From Burkholderiaceae bacterium (lineage in GTDB: Bacteria > Pseudomonadota > Gammaproteobacteria > Burkholderiales > Burkholderiaceae_F): a DNA stretch of 64,000 bases. Both the position numbers and the translations under genes were made by a program. The DNA lies in contig JAFTYR010000005.1 of the NCBI GenBank assembly GCA_017461315.1, forward strand, positions 1 through 64,000, read 5' to 3'. Numbering within the stretch: position 1 is the stretch's first letter; each line of letters starts with the position of its first letter. The notes under the pieces were generated by a model. The model was not told the origin of the DNA. It searched no databases and worked only from the letters and a program-made list of their open reading frames with translations. Of this stretch, positions 54,268 through 64,000 are shown one piece after another.

Positions 54268-54567
54268 TTAATTTAAATCTTCTTCTGCTTCTTGTGAGTT
54301 AACCTTACCGTGTTTAAACGGTAATACAGCGGGGAAGGCGATTAAGTCATCGTCTTCCATTTGCATCAAAGCGTTGGAACCGAGTTCAGCGCTATTAAAT
54401 GCGTAATTTAACTTGGCATAAACGTTTGCGATGTCTTCTTCAAGGATCTCTTGAACTTCATCGGGATTGTCTTCAATCTGTGCAATCAGTGCTTCTAAAG
54501 CTTCTTTTGCATCATTTAGTGTTGCCAGACTCCACTGTGCATCGAATAAATCTTCATTACTTGTCAT
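54268..54567 (-). CDS. Small acidic protein, unrecognised
   Basis: 99 residues from the ATG at 54567 (GGAG upstream; the frame is open to 54621 but without a site). It is strongly acidic and helical (ALIAQIEDNPDEVQEILEED), with no signal peptide or cysteines. No known family is recognised. It lies divergent from aroC, and its stop is seven bases from the Fur promoter's -35, so read-through into the micropeptide unit is possible. Confidence 0.7.
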   Translation of the reverse strand: MTSNEDLFDAQWSLATLNDAKEALEALIAQIEDNPDEVQEILEEDIANVYAKLNYAFNSAELGSNALMQMEDDDLIAFPAVLPFKHGKVNSQEAEEDLN

Positions 54568-54718
54568 AAACAGCTCCAATACGACTTTGTGACATTGTAT
54601 CGCCAACGCTCGATCCAACAATACAAGAATTTAGAGTTTGTATAAAAAGATTTTCGTAACTTGTAATAAAACGATCATTCTTGATTAAGATTATAAAGTT
54701 GACTATTGAGGGGTTTTT

Positions 54719-55795
54719 ATGTCGGGATCGACCATAGGCAAGCTTTTTACTGTCACAAATTTTGGAGAATCACACGGACCAGCTATTGGTTGTGTGGTCG
54801 ATGGTTGTCCTCCAGGACTACAACTGTCAGAAGAGGACATCCAATTAGAACTAAATAGAAGACGACCAGGTACCAGTCGTCACGTGACCCAACGTCAAGA
54901 AACCGATAAAGTAGAAATTCTATCTGGTGTTTATGAAGGACAAACCACGGGTACTCCCATTGCACTTCTTATTCGTAATATTGACCAGAAGAGCAAAGAT
55001 TATTCTGCTATTGCTACAAGTTTTCGCCCAGCTCATGCAGACTGGAGTTATTTTCAAAAATACGGTATCCGTGATCCAAGAGGTGGGGGTAGAAGTTCCG
55101 CTCGTCTGACCGCACCGACGGTAGCTTCGGGTGCTATTGCTAAAAAATGGTTGGCGGAAAAATTCAACATTTTGATTCGGGCTTGCGTTACTAATATTGG
55201 TGGTGTGAAGTTAGAGATTAATGATTGGGATTCGGTTAATAAAAACCCTTTCTTCTGTGCTGATTCTGAAAAAATTCCTCAACTAGAACAATTAATGGAC
55301 GAGGTTCGTCGCTCGGGAGATTCTGTTGGAGCGGAGGTGTTTGTTCAGGCTATTGGTGTTCCTGCCGGATTTGGGGAACCGATTTATGACAAACTCGATG
55401 CAGACATTGCTCACGCTTTCATGGGGCTAAATGCCGTAAAGGCGGTCGCTATTGGTGATGGTTTTGATGTAGTTAATATGAAGGGAAGTCAGAATTCCGA
55501 TGAAATGGATTCTAAGGTTCCTGGTTATTTCTTATCAAACCATAGTGGCGGAATCTTAGGGGGTATATCGACTAGCCAACCAATTAATGTTCGTGTAGCC
55601 ATTAAACCAACCCCGTCGATTCGTTTAGAGCAAAAAAGCATGACCGAAAATGGGGACAGTACGATTATTTCAGTCAAGGGACGTCATGACCCTTGTGTTG
55701 GCATACGAGCCGTTCCAGTTTTAGAGTCACTGCTAGCTATTGTACTTATGGATCATGCACTTCGTTTAGGTGCCATGAAAAGTATGCTGAAATAG
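54719..55795 (+). CDS. aroC: Chorismate synthase
   Basis: 358 residues. Signatures [35 protein letters not shown] and [18 protein letters not shown] (FMN and EPSP sites) are present. It forms chorismate from EPSP with reduced FMN. GAGGGG precedes the ATG. It is 81 bp before leuC, possibly separate. Confidence 0.97.
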   Translation: MSGSTIGKLFTVTNFGESHGPAIGCVVDGCPPGLQLSEEDIQLELNRRRPGTSRHVTQRQETDKVEILSGVYEGQTTGTPIALLIRNIDQKSKDYSAIATSFRPAHADWSYFQKYGIRDPRGGGRSSARLTAPTVASGAIAKKWLAEKFNILIRACVTNIGGVKLEINDWDSVNKNPFFCADSEKIPQLEQLMDEVRRSGDSVGAEVFVQAIGVPAGFGEPIYDKLDADIAHAFMGLNAVKAVAIGDGFDVVNMKGSQNSDEMDSKVPGYFLSNHSGGILGGISTSQPINVRVAIKPTPSIRLEQKSMTENGDSTIISVKGRHDPCVGIRAVPVLESLLAIVLMDHALRLGAMKSMLK

Positions 55796-55876
55796 CATCC
55801 ATACTTTGAATTATTTTGCAATAAGCATGGCATACTCAAAGGAAATAACTTTCAAACTTTAATTAATTAAAAGAAT

Positions 55877-57310
55877 ATGCAAAATAGCACTCCTAAAACA
55901 CTCTACGACAAGATCTTTGAAGAACATGTTGTCCGTATGGAAGAAGACGGAACAGCTACTTTATATATCGATCGTCATTTAGTACATGAGGTGACCAGCG
56001 CTCAGGCTTTTGAAGGGCTTCGTTTACAAAAACGCTCACTGTGGCGTAAGAGTTCCATTGTGGCCACCGCAGACCACAATACGCCAACAACCGGCTGGGA
56101 GTATGGTTTAGATGGTATTGCCGATCCAATTTCTAAGCTTCAGGTTGAAACATTAGATCGAAATATTAAGGAAAATGGTTGCGCAGCGTACTTTCCATTC
56201 TTAAGTAAGGGACAGGGCGTTATCCATGTTATGGGTCCCGAAGAAGGTGCTACTTTGCCAGGAATGACAGTTGTTTGTGGCGATTCCCATACGAGTACGC
56301 ATGGTGCTTGTTCCGCAATTGCTTTCGGTATCGGTACGAGTGAAGTTGAGCATGTCATGGCAACTCAAACGTTGCTGACAAAGAAAATGAAGAATATGCG
56401 TATCAACGTCACTGGTGAACTACAATCTGGTGTAACCGCTAAAGATATTGCATTGGCTGTTATTGGAAAAATCGGTACAGCCGGTGGTACGGGATGCGCG
56501 ATCGAGTTTACCGGCTCAACTATCCAACATCTTTCAATGGAAGGACGCATGACACTCTGTAACATGGGCATTGAAGCTGGTGCTCGTTGTGCTTTGGTGG
56601 CTTGCGACGAAAAAACAATTGAATACATGCGAAATCGTCCATTAGCTCCTAAGGGTGCAGAGTGGGATGAAGCTGTTTCTTATTGGAAGACGTTGCATAG
56701 TGACCCAGGTGCCTATTTCGACTTTGAAGTTGAATTAGATGGTTCCAGAATTGAACCAATGGTCACTTGGGGAACCTCTCCAGAAATGGTGGCTTCCATT
56801 ACTGAAAAGACACCGTGTCCGGAAGATCAAAAGGATCCTGTACGTCGGGAAGGTTGGGAAAGAGCTTACGTTTATACGGGTTTAAATCCAGCAACTCCAG
56901 TAGAAGAAATTCGTCCGAATAAGATTTTCATTGGCTCCTGTACCAATAGTCGTATTGAGGATTTAAGAAGCGCCGCTCATGTGGTGAAAAAACTAGGCAA
57001 GAAAGTTGCTTCGACCGTTGAACAAGCCCTCGTTGTACCGGGTTCTGGTCTTGTAAAAGCCCAAGCTGAAGCGGAAGGGTTAGATAAGATTTTCAAAGAA
57101 GCTGGATTCGAATGGCGTGAACCAGGTTGTTCAATGTGTTTGGCTATGAATGCAGACCGATTAAATCCTGGCGATCGTTGTGCTTCAACCAGTAACCGTA
57201 ATTTTGAAGGTCGACAGGGCAATAAGAGCCGTACTCACTTGTGTTCTCCCGCAATGGCTGCCGCCGCTGCGATCGAGGGACACTTTGTCGATGTTCGTAA
57301 ACTTTTTTAA
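55877..57310 (+). CDS. leuC: 3-isopropylmalate dehydratase large subunit
   Basis: 477 residues. [4Fe-4S] cysteines in [13 protein letters not shown] and CSMCLAMN, with [30 protein letters not shown]. With LeuD it isomerises 2- to 3-isopropylmalate in leucine synthesis. Starts leuC-leuD-leuB, tightly spaced. Confidence 0.97.
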   Translation: MQNSTPKTLYDKIFEEHVVRMEEDGTATLYIDRHLVHEVTSAQAFEGLRLQKRSLWRKSSIVATADHNTPTTGWEYGLDGIADPISKLQVETLDRNIKENGCAAYFPFLSKGQGVIHVMGPEEGATLPGMTVVCGDSHTSTHGACSAIAFGIGTSEVEHVMATQTLLTKKMKNMRINVTGELQSGVTAKDIALAVIGKIGTAGGTGCAIEFTGSTIQHLSMEGRMTLCNMGIEAGARCALVACDEKTIEYMRNRPLAPKGAEWDEAVSYWKTLHSDPGAYFDFEVELDGSRIEPMVTWGTSPEMVASITEKTPCPEDQKDPVRREGWERAYVYTGLNPATPVEEIRPNKIFIGSCTNSRIEDLRSAAHVVKKLGKKVASTVEQALVVPGSGLVKAQAEAEGLDKIFKEAGFEWREPGCSMCLAMNADRLNPGDRCASTSNRNFEGRQGNKSRTHLCSPAMAAAAAIEGHFVDVRKLF

Positions 57311-57321
57311 GGGTAGTTACA

Positions 57322-57966
57322 ATGGAAAAATTTACTGTCCACAAGGGTGTGGTTTGTCCGTTGGACCGTTCCAACGTAGATACCGATGCCATCATTCCGA
57401 AGCAATTTCTTAAGTCTATTTATCGAACCGGATACGGTCCTAATCTGTTTGATGAATGGCGTTATTTGGACAAGGGTGAACCGGGAATGGATCCCGCTAC
57501 ACGTAAACCGAATCCTGATTTTGTTTTAAATCAGATGCGCTATCAAGGTTCCACCATTTTGATGGCTCGTAAGAATTTCGGTTGTGGTTCTTCTCGAGAA
57601 CACGCAGCGTGGGCTCTGACTCAATATGGTTTCCGAGTTGTAATTGCTCCGAGCTTTGCCGATATTTTCTATAACAACAGTTTTAAAAATGGTTTGTTGC
57701 CAATCATTCTTCCCGAGTTTGTAGTGGATTATTTGTTCCAAGAAGTTTTAGAAAACGTAGGCTATGAACTTTGCGTTGATCTAGAGCGACAGTTGGTTAT
57801 TGAACCAAGTGGCAAAGAACACCAATTTGAGGTGCCCGAATTTCGTCGTTATTGCTTGCTGAATGGTTTAGACGATATTGGTATCACATTACAACACGCT
57901 GATGAAATTAGAGACTTTGAACAAAAACGTTTGGCAGGCAAGCCCTGGCTTGCAAAATCTTTATAG
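57322..57966 (+). CDS. leuD: 3-isopropylmalate dehydratase small subunit
   Basis: 214 residues. [19 protein letters not shown] and the swivel-domain motif [17 protein letters not shown] are diagnostic. It completes the LeuCD active site. 11 bp after leuC, 8 bp before leuB. Confidence 0.97.
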   Translation: MEKFTVHKGVVCPLDRSNVDTDAIIPKQFLKSIYRTGYGPNLFDEWRYLDKGEPGMDPATRKPNPDFVLNQMRYQGSTILMARKNFGCGSSREHAAWALTQYGFRVVIAPSFADIFYNNSFKNGLLPIILPEFVVDYLFQEVLENVGYELCVDLERQLVIEPSGKEHQFEVPEFRRYCLLNGLDDIGITLQHADEIRDFEQKRLAGKPWLAKSL

Positions 57967-57974
57967 GATAGAAA

Positions 57975-59051
57975 ATGGTAAAGAAAATAGCAATTCTTGC
58001 TGGTGATGGTATCGGTAATGAAATTATGGAACAAGCTCTGAAGGTAATGCGTGCTATGTCATTGCCTTTAGAGTACGAAAGTGGTTTAGTAGGGGGCGTG
58101 GCCTACGCAGCTCACGGACACCCTTTGCCCGAATGTACTTTAAAGCTCGCTAAAGAATCTGATGCCGTATTGTTTGGTGCTGTTGGTGACTATAGGTACG
58201 ATACTTTGGAGCGTCATTTAAGACCAGAACAAGCAATTTTAGGTCTTCGTAAAGCGTTGGGACTTTTCGTTAATTTACGTCCAGCCATTTGCTTCCCAGA
58301 ATTAACGTCCGCTTCTTCTTTGAAGCCAGAATTGGTTGCAGGATTAGATCTTTTACTCGTTCGAGAATTAACGGGAGATGTATATTTCGGTCAGCCTCGT
58401 GGTCGTCGTAAGAGTCCAGATGGTTTCTTCCCTGGAGCAGAAGAAGGCTTTGATACGATGCGATACAGCGAACCTGAAGTTGAACGTATTGCACATGTGG
58501 CGTTCCAGACTGCGATGGGTCGCAAAAAACACCTAGTCAGTGTTGATAAAGCTAACGTATTGGAAACTAGCCAGTTGTGGCGCGACACGATGAATCGTAT
58601 TGCAAAAGAATATCCTGAAGTAACACTAGAACATATGTATGTGGACAACGCTGCGATGCAACTCGTCCGTGCTCCAAAGAAACTGGACGTGATTGTCACA
58701 GGGAATCTGTTTGGCGATATTCTTTCTGACGAAGCCGCGATGCTTACTGGCTCCATTGGAATGCTCGCCTCCGCTGCGTTGAATGAAAAGAAACAGGGTC
58801 TATATGAACCAAGTCATGGATCTGCCCCTGATATCGCTGGTAAGAATATTGCAAATCCTTTGGCTCAGATTTTATCGGCTGCGATGATGCTTCGTTACTC
58901 ATTAGATATGCCAGATGAAGCAGTTGCTATCGAAGAAGCTGTCAAACAAGTTTTACGGCAAGGCTACCGTACAGGCGACATTTGGAGCGAAGGTTGTACA
59001 AAGGTTAGCTGTTCTGAAATGGGTGATGCAGTCGTAAAGGCACTTAGATAA
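57975..59051 (+). CDS. leuB: 3-isopropylmalate dehydrogenase
   Basis: 358 residues. [51 protein letters not shown] and [24 protein letters not shown] are the LeuB signatures. NAD-dependent oxidative decarboxylation giving 2-oxoisocaproate. Followed by asd after 27 bp. Confidence 0.97.
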   Translation: MVKKIAILAGDGIGNEIMEQALKVMRAMSLPLEYESGLVGGVAYAAHGHPLPECTLKLAKESDAVLFGAVGDYRYDTLERHLRPEQAILGLRKALGLFVNLRPAICFPELTSASSLKPELVAGLDLLLVRELTGDVYFGQPRGRRKSPDGFFPGAEEGFDTMRYSEPEVERIAHVAFQTAMGRKKHLVSVDKANVLETSQLWRDTMNRIAKEYPEVTLEHMYVDNAAMQLVRAPKKLDVIVTGNLFGDILSDEAAMLTGSIGMLASAALNEKKQGLYEPSHGSAPDIAGKNIANPLAQILSAAMMLRYSLDMPDEAVAIEEAVKQVLRQGYRTGDIWSEGCTKVSCSEMGDAVVKALR

Positions 59052-59078
59052 TTTATCTATTTTATTGGAGATACCATT

Positions 59079-60215
59079 ATGTTGAAATTAGGTATGGTCG
59101 GTTGGCGTGGTATGGTCGGTTCTGTTCTTATGGACCGCATGATCAAAGAAAAAGATTTTGATCATGTTCATACAACCTTTTTTTCGACCAGTAATGCAGG
59201 TGGGAAAGCACCGACTGTTCCTAATTCCGATCCTATTTTGAAGGACGCCAGCCATCTTAATGAATTAGCCCAGTGTGATGTTGTCATTTCTTGTCAAGGC
59301 GGAGATTGGACTAAGGCACATTACCAGCCCCTGCGTGACACGGGATGGAAGGGCTACTGGATCGACGCTGCGAGTACTCTTCGCATGGAAAAGGATGCCA
59401 TCATTGTTTTAGATCCTGTCAATCTTGATGTAATCCAGGACGGTCTTAAAAATGGTGTTAAAGACTTTATTGGCGGTAATTGTACGGTTAGCTTAATGTT
59501 GATCGCTTTACACGGTCTCATTAAAGCCGATTTAGTCGAATGGATTTCGTCTATGACGTACCAGGCAGCCAGTGGTGCTGGTGCCCCTAATATGCGAGAA
59601 CTTCTTAAACAGATGGGACAGATCTATTCCTCTGTTAGCGAAGAGCTAGCAGATCCTAAGTCAGCGATTTTAAATATTGACCGTAAAGTTTCTGAAGCGA
59701 TTCGTTCTGATTCCTTTACAACTAAAGCATTTGGTGTTCCTTTAGCAGGAAGCTTAATTCCTTGGATTGATAAGGAAGTTGCTGGTGGTCAAAGTCGTGA
59801 AGAATGGAAGGGTGGTGCTGAAGCTAATAAGATTCTAGGACTTCCTCCGATTGGAGAGGCGGGTTGCATTCCTGTTGATGGCTTATGTGTTCGTATAGGA
59901 TCCATGCGATGCCATTCTCAAGCACTAACTATTAAATTGAAGAAGGATATTTCTTGTGAAGAAATTGAAACACTTTTAAAAGAAGCTAATTCCTGGGTAA
60001 AAGTGATTCCAAATAACAAGGAAGATTCTATTCATGAACTGACTCCAGCGAAGGTATCTGGTACGCTTTCTGTTCCGATTGGCCGTATTCATAAGATGAA
60101 TTTTGGTCCGGAATACGTTACTGCTTTCACTTGTGGGGATCAATTGCTGTGGGGCGCTGCGGAACCCCTCCGTCGTATGTTGCGCATTTTGGTTGACTTC
60201 AAGAAAGGACTGTAA
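59079..60215 (+). CDS. asd: Aspartate-semialdehyde dehydrogenase
   Basis: 378 residues. Rossmann start [15 protein letters not shown]; catalytic Cys in [31 protein letters not shown] and the catalytic His in [12 protein letters not shown]. Proteobacterial type Asd with WRGMVGS. It feeds lysine/DAP, threonine and methionine synthesis. A fimV-like gene, often found before truA in relatives, is absent. Confidence 0.96.
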   Translation: MLKLGMVGWRGMVGSVLMDRMIKEKDFDHVHTTFFSTSNAGGKAPTVPNSDPILKDASHLNELAQCDVVISCQGGDWTKAHYQPLRDTGWKGYWIDAASTLRMEKDAIIVLDPVNLDVIQDGLKNGVKDFIGGNCTVSLMLIALHGLIKADLVEWISSMTYQAASGAGAPNMRELLKQMGQIYSSVSEELADPKSAILNIDRKVSEAIRSDSFTTKAFGVPLAGSLIPWIDKEVAGGQSREEWKGGAEANKILGLPPIGEAGCIPVDGLCVRIGSMRCHSQALTIKLKKDISCEEIETLLKEANSWVKVIPNNKEDSIHELTPAKVSGTLSVPIGRIHKMNFGPEYVTAFTCGDQLLWGAAEPLRRMLRILVDFKKGL

Positions 60216-60220
60216 TCTAT

Positions 60221-61015
60221 ATGCGTATCGCACTAGGCATTGAGTACGATGGAAGGTCTTTTGATGGTTGGCAAACCCAACCTTCTGGTAATACCGTACA
60301 AGATAAATTTCAAGAGGCGGTGTATCAATTTACTGGAGATCGTGTCAATGCTGTGTGCGCAGGGCGCACTGATGCCGATGTGCATGCAAGTTCTCAGGTC
60401 GTTCATATTGATACCAAGTGCAAACGTCAGGAAATTTCTTGGATCCGAGGGCTCAATTCGTTTTTACCTAAATCGGTAGCGGTTCGTTGGGCTAAAGAAG
60501 TTCCTGATGATTTTCATGCTCGTTTTTCTGCAACGAGCCGATCCTATGAATACTGGATCTCAAATGAACCGGTGCGCTCCCCACTATTGGATGGTAAAAC
60601 GGGTTGGGTATTTCGTCCTCTTGATGTCAACGCCATGCAACAGGGGGCTAATTTCTTATTAGGTACACACGATTTCACCTCATTTCGTGCTTCAGGTTGT
60701 CAGTCAAAGACTCCTGTCAAGACCGTGGAGTTTGTCTCTGTTAAGCGTTACGGTCGCTTGATTTGCTTAAAAATTAGGGCGGATGCTTTTCTCTACCATA
60801 TGGTTAGAAATGTAGTTGGCTCTTTAGTTTATGTTGGAACTGGAGTACGTGAGCCAAGTTGGATTGGAGAGCTGATTGAGGCAAAGGATCGATCAATTGC
60901 GGCTCCCACTTTTTATCCTTCCGGTCTTTATCTTACAGGAGTCGGTTATCCAGAGCGTTTTGGGTTACCACAATATGCAGTTTCTCCCTTTGGTTCATTT
61001 GTAGAAAATTTCTAG
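60221..61015 (+). CDS. truA: tRNA pseudouridine(38-40) synthase
   Basis: 264 residues. Catalytic Asp in CAGRTDADVHASSQVVH; GIEYDGRSFDGWQ at the start and FLYHMVRNVVGSLVYVGTG near the end. It modifies the anticodon stem-loop at 38-40. Only 5 bp separate it from both asd and trpF. Confidence 0.97.
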   Translation: MRIALGIEYDGRSFDGWQTQPSGNTVQDKFQEAVYQFTGDRVNAVCAGRTDADVHASSQVVHIDTKCKRQEISWIRGLNSFLPKSVAVRWAKEVPDDFHARFSATSRSYEYWISNEPVRSPLLDGKTGWVFRPLDVNAMQQGANFLLGTHDFTSFRASGCQSKTPVKTVEFVSVKRYGRLICLKIRADAFLYHMVRNVVGSLVYVGTGVREPSWIGELIEAKDRSIAAPTFYPSGLYLTGVGYPERFGLPQYAVSPFGSFVENF

Positions 61016-61019
61016 TTTT

Positions 61020-61643
61020 ATGAGAACTCGGGTTAAATTTTGTGGTTTTTGCAATGTAGAAGATCTTATTCAAGCTCAAATGTTAGGGGTTGATGCGGTT
61101 GGTTTTGTGCTTTATGAGCAATCAAAAAGATTTGTTTCCGTGGAGCAATTGCAAAAGCTAGCCCGTTATTTAACCACCTTTGTGACTCCAGTTCTTCTTT
61201 TTGTGAATCCTAATAAGGATTTAGTCATAGATGCATTACGAATTTTACCTAATGCTACCCTTCAATTTCATGGAAATGAACCGGTGGCGTTTTGTTCTAG
61301 TTTTTCCCGTCCCTGGATCAAGGCTGTATCGATTCAGAATTCTGAAGAATTATTGCTAAAAGAAAAGCAATATTGTGATGCTCAGGCTTTACTGGTTGAT
61401 GCTCCAAGTAGTCAATGGGGAGGGAGCGGTAAAATCTTTGACTGGAATTTAATACAGCAAGGAAATAAAAGTCGCATCATTTTAGCTGGGGGGCTTTCTG
61501 CTGATAATGTGGCTCAAGCGATTAGGGTAGTAAAACCGTGTGCTGTCGATGTTTCTAGTGGTATTGAAATAGATCCTGGGAAAAAAGATTTTGAAAAAAT
61601 GAAACGTTTTCTTCAACAGGTTCGTCTCGCAGATCAAAAATAG
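61020..61643 (+). CDS. trpF: Phosphoribosylanthranilate isomerase
   Basis: 207 residues. RVKFCGFCNVEDLIQAQMLGVDAVGFV gives the catalytic Cys (KFCGF, where KICG is usual). The catalytic Asp lies in LLVDAPSSQWGGSGKIFDW; LAGGLSADNVAQAI and VDVSSGIEIDPGKKDFEKM close the barrel. It acts in tryptophan synthesis. Unlike in most relatives, trpB and trpA do not follow; accD comes next. Confidence 0.94.
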   Translation: MRTRVKFCGFCNVEDLIQAQMLGVDAVGFVLYEQSKRFVSVEQLQKLARYLTTFVTPVLLFVNPNKDLVIDALRILPNATLQFHGNEPVAFCSSFSRPWIKAVSIQNSEELLLKEKQYCDAQALLVDAPSSQWGGSGKIFDWNLIQQGNKSRIILAGGLSADNVAQAIRVVKPCAVDVSSGIEIDPGKKDFEKMKRFLQQVRLADQK

Positions 61644-61823
61644 TTAAAAGATAATTAAAGTAAAGACCTTCTACTGAAGGGTACAACCACTGTAATTTAA
61701 GTTTATTGGTTATTAGTCGGTAAAAAAAGAGCGCTAGTGATAGAGGATTACAAAAAAACGTCAGGCACTAGAGACTTCTGTGCGCTAAAATCAGCGCAAC
61801 AGTTTAATAATGGAATCGTTATG

Positions 61824-62699
61824 ATGAGCTGGATTGATAAGCTATTACCTCCAAAGATCAAACGCACAGGTGATGATAAAGGCAAAAAGGATATGCCGAG
61901 TGGCGTTTGGACAAAATGCGAGAACTGCGGTGTTACCTTATATGCGCAGGAACTCAAACAGAATTTTAATGTCTGTCCAAAGTGTGATTTCCACATGAGA
62001 ATCGACGCCCGTACGCGTCTCGATTTGATTTTGGATCCTCAGGATCGTAAAGAAATCGGTTTGGAGGTCAAGCCTCTTGATCCATTGAATTTTTCCGACA
62101 GTAAAAAGTATCCAGACAGAGTCAAACAAGCTCAGGCTAAGACAGGCGAAACAGATGCACTTGTAGTAATCAGTGGTTCTATGGATGCAATCCCGGTGGT
62201 GGCCGCGGCCTTTGAATTTGGATTCATGGGTGGTTCAATGGGATCTGTGGTTGGAGAACGTTTTGTACGAGGTGTCCAAGAAGCTATTAATCGTCATTGC
62301 GCATTCGTCTGTTTTACTGCAACCGGTGGTGCCCGCATGCAAGAAGGTCTTTTCTCCTTGATGCAAATGGCTAAGACAACTGGAATGATTGCAAAACTTT
62401 CTGAACATGGTCTTCCTTTTATCTCTGTTCTGACCGATCCGACCATGGGTGGTGTGTCCGCTAGCTTTGCCTTCATGGGAGACGTAGTAATTGCAGAACC
62501 TAAGGCTCTTATCGGTTTTGCAGGACCTCGCGTTATTGAGCAGACTGTGAGAGAAAAATTACCCGAAGGCTTCCAGAGAGCTGAGTTTTTGCAAGCAAAG
62601 GGTGCAGTTGATATGATTGTCAACCGTAAGGATTTGAAGAGTGAGATTGCACATCTTATTGCGCTACTACAGAAAGAATCCAAAGAAGCGATTATCTAG
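61824..62699 (+). CDS. accD: Acetyl-CoA carboxylase carboxyltransferase subunit beta
   Basis: 291 residues from the ATG at 61824 ([14 protein letters not shown]), where the family starts; the frame is open to 61737. N-terminal zinc ribbon CENC (C32, C35) and CPKC (C51, C54), then the crotonase fold [36 protein letters not shown] and [17 protein letters not shown]. It transfers carboxyl from biotin to acetyl-CoA for fatty acid synthesis. Followed by a terminator that abuts folC. Confidence 0.96.
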   Translation: MSWIDKLLPPKIKRTGDDKGKKDMPSGVWTKCENCGVTLYAQELKQNFNVCPKCDFHMRIDARTRLDLILDPQDRKEIGLEVKPLDPLNFSDSKKYPDRVKQAQAKTGETDALVVISGSMDAIPVVAAAFEFGFMGGSMGSVVGERFVRGVQEAINRHCAFVCFTATGGARMQEGLFSLMQMAKTTGMIAKLSEHGLPFISVLTDPTMGGVSASFAFMGDVVIAEPKALIGFAGPRVIEQTVREKLPEGFQRAEFLQAKGAVDMIVNRKDLKSEIAHLIALLQKESKEAII

Positions 62700-62711
62700 A
62701 ATTTAGACAAG

Positions 62712-62732
62712 GGCCTCGTAAGAGGCCTTTTT
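62712..62732 (+). terminator. Terminator between accD and folC, covering the folC ribosome binding site
   Basis: GGCCTC (62712-62717) pairs perfectly with GAGGCC (62722-62727) around GTAA, then five T. The AGAGG at 62721-62725, the only Shine-Dalgarno candidate for folC (ATG 62735), lies in the 3' arm. Confidence 0.75.
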
Positions 62733-62734
62733 AA

Positions 62735-64000
62735 ATGGAAATGAAAACACTAAAAGAATGGCTTGAACATGTTGAGTCATTGCATGCGAAATCGATTGAT
62801 CTCGGATTGGAACGTATGCAAAAAATGCTCAAGGTGATGAATATTCATTTTGACTGTCCTGTAATCCTAGTAGGTGGAACCAATGGTAAAGGTTCTACAT
62901 GCAATTGTTTAGAACAAATCTTGTTATCAGCGGGTTACCAGGTTGGAGTTCATACGTCTCCGCATTTGATTCATTTTAATGAGCGTGTCCGTGTCAATGG
63001 AGTGATGGCCAGTGATGAGGAATTACTTCCTCATTTTTCTAAAGTAGAAGAATGCCGTGATGAAACAACGCTTTCATACTTTGAATTCACACTTCTAGCT
63101 ATTTTGGATCTTTTTTACTCAAAGCATTTAGATGTGTTAATTTTAGAAATTGGTCTAGGTGGACGCTTAGATGCTGTTAATACATTAGAACCAACCGCTT
63201 CCATTGTGACTACAGTTGATATTGACCATACTGGATTTTTAGGTAATACAAGAGATGCGATTGGTTGGGAAAAGGCTCATATTTATCGTCCTGGAAAAGT
63301 AGCCATTTGTGCCGATGAACAACCTCCTGAAACACTAGTGCAATACGCCAACAAAATTCAGGCTAAGACTGTGTTTAGCGGTCGAGATTATCACTACCAG
63401 ATTGATGCCGAAAACTCAAAATGGACTTTTGTTCTAGGTGAAAAAGTATTTGCAGATTTACCCATGCCGGCTTTACCGGGAGAACATCAAATTCGTAACG
63501 TTTCTGGGGCTCTTGCCGTTCTTTTATCGATTCAAAACGAACTTCCTGTTCAACGAAAGGATATCGAAAACGGTTTGATGTCTATGCACGTGACGGGTCG
63601 ATTTGAACGAGTGAGTCAAAATCCAGAAATTATTTTGGATGTAGGACACAATCCCCACGCCGCTCGTGCTCTAAAAAAAGCTTTAAACGAATCCGTTTGC
63701 AAGGGAAAAACATACGCAATCTTTGGGATGCTCGCTGATAAAGACCGATCCAGTGTCTGTGAAATCATGAAAGATTCGATCGATGAGTGGGTCTTGTTGG
63801 ATCTTGATGGTCCTCGTGGTGGTAAAGCAGAAGACCTAGAATCATTTTTAGTTCATTTCGGCGTACAGGCCTCAAAGATTCAGAAATGCATTTCGATGAT
63901 TCAAGCTTTAGAGACGATTCAGTACAAAATGAAACCGACTGATAGAATAATAGTGTTTGGTTCATTTTTGACAGTCAGCAGTGCCATCGAAGCATTGCAT
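62735..64000 (+). CDS. folC: Bifunctional folylpolyglutamate synthase/dihydrofolate synthase (3' end outside window)
   Basis: An open frame of 422 codons runs from the ATG at 62735 (or 62741) to the window edge without a stop. The P-loop VGGTNGKGSTCNCLEQIL, the HTSPHLIHFNERVRVNG segment, ILEIGLGGRLDAVNTLEP and LDVGHNPHAARAL mark FolC; the last residues seen, GSFLTVSSAIEAL, are close to the usual C-terminus. It adds glutamate to folates and dihydropteroate. Follows accD, as in many beta-proteobacteria. Confidence 0.95.
   Translation, partial: MEMKTLKEWLEHVESLHAKSIDLGLERMQKMLKVMNIHFDCPVILVGGTNGKGSTCNCLEQILLSAGYQVGVHTSPHLIHFNERVRVNGVMASDEELLPHFSKVEECRDETTLSYFEFTLLAILDLFYSKHLDVLILEIGLGGRLDAVNTLEPTASIVTTVDIDHTGFLGNTRDAIGWEKAHIYRPGKVAICADEQPPETLVQYANKIQAKTVFSGRDYHYQIDAENSKWTFVLGEKVFADLPMPALPGEHQIRNVSGALAVLLSIQNELPVQRKDIENGLMSMHVTGRFERVSQNPEIILDVGHNPHAARALKKALNESVCKGKTYAIFGMLADKDRSSVCEIMKDSIDEWVLLDLDGPRGGKAEDLESFLVHFGVQASKIQKCISMIQALETIQYKMKPTDRIIVFGSFLTVSSAIEALH

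Noticed and set aside
1-64000. CRISPR array, rRNA genes, intact insertion sequence or prophage
   Set aside because: No regularly spaced repeats, rRNA-like sequence, intact transposase or phage genes were seen in reading through.

Overview
The window looks like chromosomal DNA of a moderately AT-rich, host-associated betaproteobacterium of the order Burkholderiales. The family Sutterellaceae (Sutterella, Parasutterella, Turicimonas type) fits best. This rests on beta-proteobacterial gene orders (rpsP-rimM-trmD-rplS; an M48 peptidase next to rsgA and orn; xseB-ispA-dxs; leuC-leuD-leuB-asd-truA-trpF-accD-folC) combined with a gut-anaerobe respiratory set (uptake hydrogenase, System I cytochrome c maturation, ammonia-forming nitrite reductase, a Tat-exported flavoprotein reductase). 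The taxonomic call is inference; no 16S gene is present.

Layout. 1-610: end of an autotransporter. 749-4717 (minus): HigA-like regulator and the hydrogenase genes hyaCBA. 5019-12206 (plus): a complete ccmABCDEFGHI operon, divergent from hya across about 300 bases that hold a perfect 8+8 bp dyad. 12280-14109 (minus): DUF362 protein and a parvulin. 14349-17003: an octaheme (ONR-type) nitrite reductase followed by a second, shorter CcmI-like protein. 17122-17214: tRNA-Ser(GCU), then about 1.2 kb of decayed mobile-element DNA. 18480-19958: a flavocytochrome-c-type flavoprotein; then another 0.9 kb of debris. 20857-26820: a tripartite RND efflux operon. 27143-35470: assorted housekeeping and transport genes (DUF2939, FAH-family, MltB-type transglycosylase, HU, HDAC-like, UMF1-type MFS, fhs, YqaA). 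35575-37269: etfBA. 37514-39509: rpsP-rimM-trmD-rplS. 39610-46505: rsgA, M48 peptidase, orn, epimerase, ZIP transporter, mercaptopyruvate sulfurtransferase, xseB, ispA. 46513-53378: dxs, murB, argF, argD, murJ. 53657-64000: rpsT, a small unnoticed Fur-box unit, aroC, leuCDB, asd, truA, trpF, accD and the 5' part of folC.

How it fits together. The hydrogenase feeds electrons from H2 to the quinone pool through HyaC. The ccm operon attaches heme to c-type cytochromes such as the octaheme nitrite reductase, a terminal reductase for nitrite. The exported flavoprotein is probably another terminal reductase, of unknown substrate. The mobile-element remnants and the RND operon lie downstream of a tRNA-Ser gene, a common insertion point.

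The most interesting things seen are: (i) a self-contained minus-strand unit at 54080-54261 with a consensus Fur box inside a good promoter, a 28-residue hydrophobic ORF and a terminator; (ii) the octaheme nitrite reductase with a Tyr-Asn-Cys motif as in the Thioalkalivibrio enzyme, next to its own CcmI paralogue; (iii) the hya/ccm divergent dyad; (iv) a long leader hairpin before rpsT; (v) trpB and trpA missing between trpF and accD; (vi) a terminator hairpin that also covers the folC ribosome binding site.
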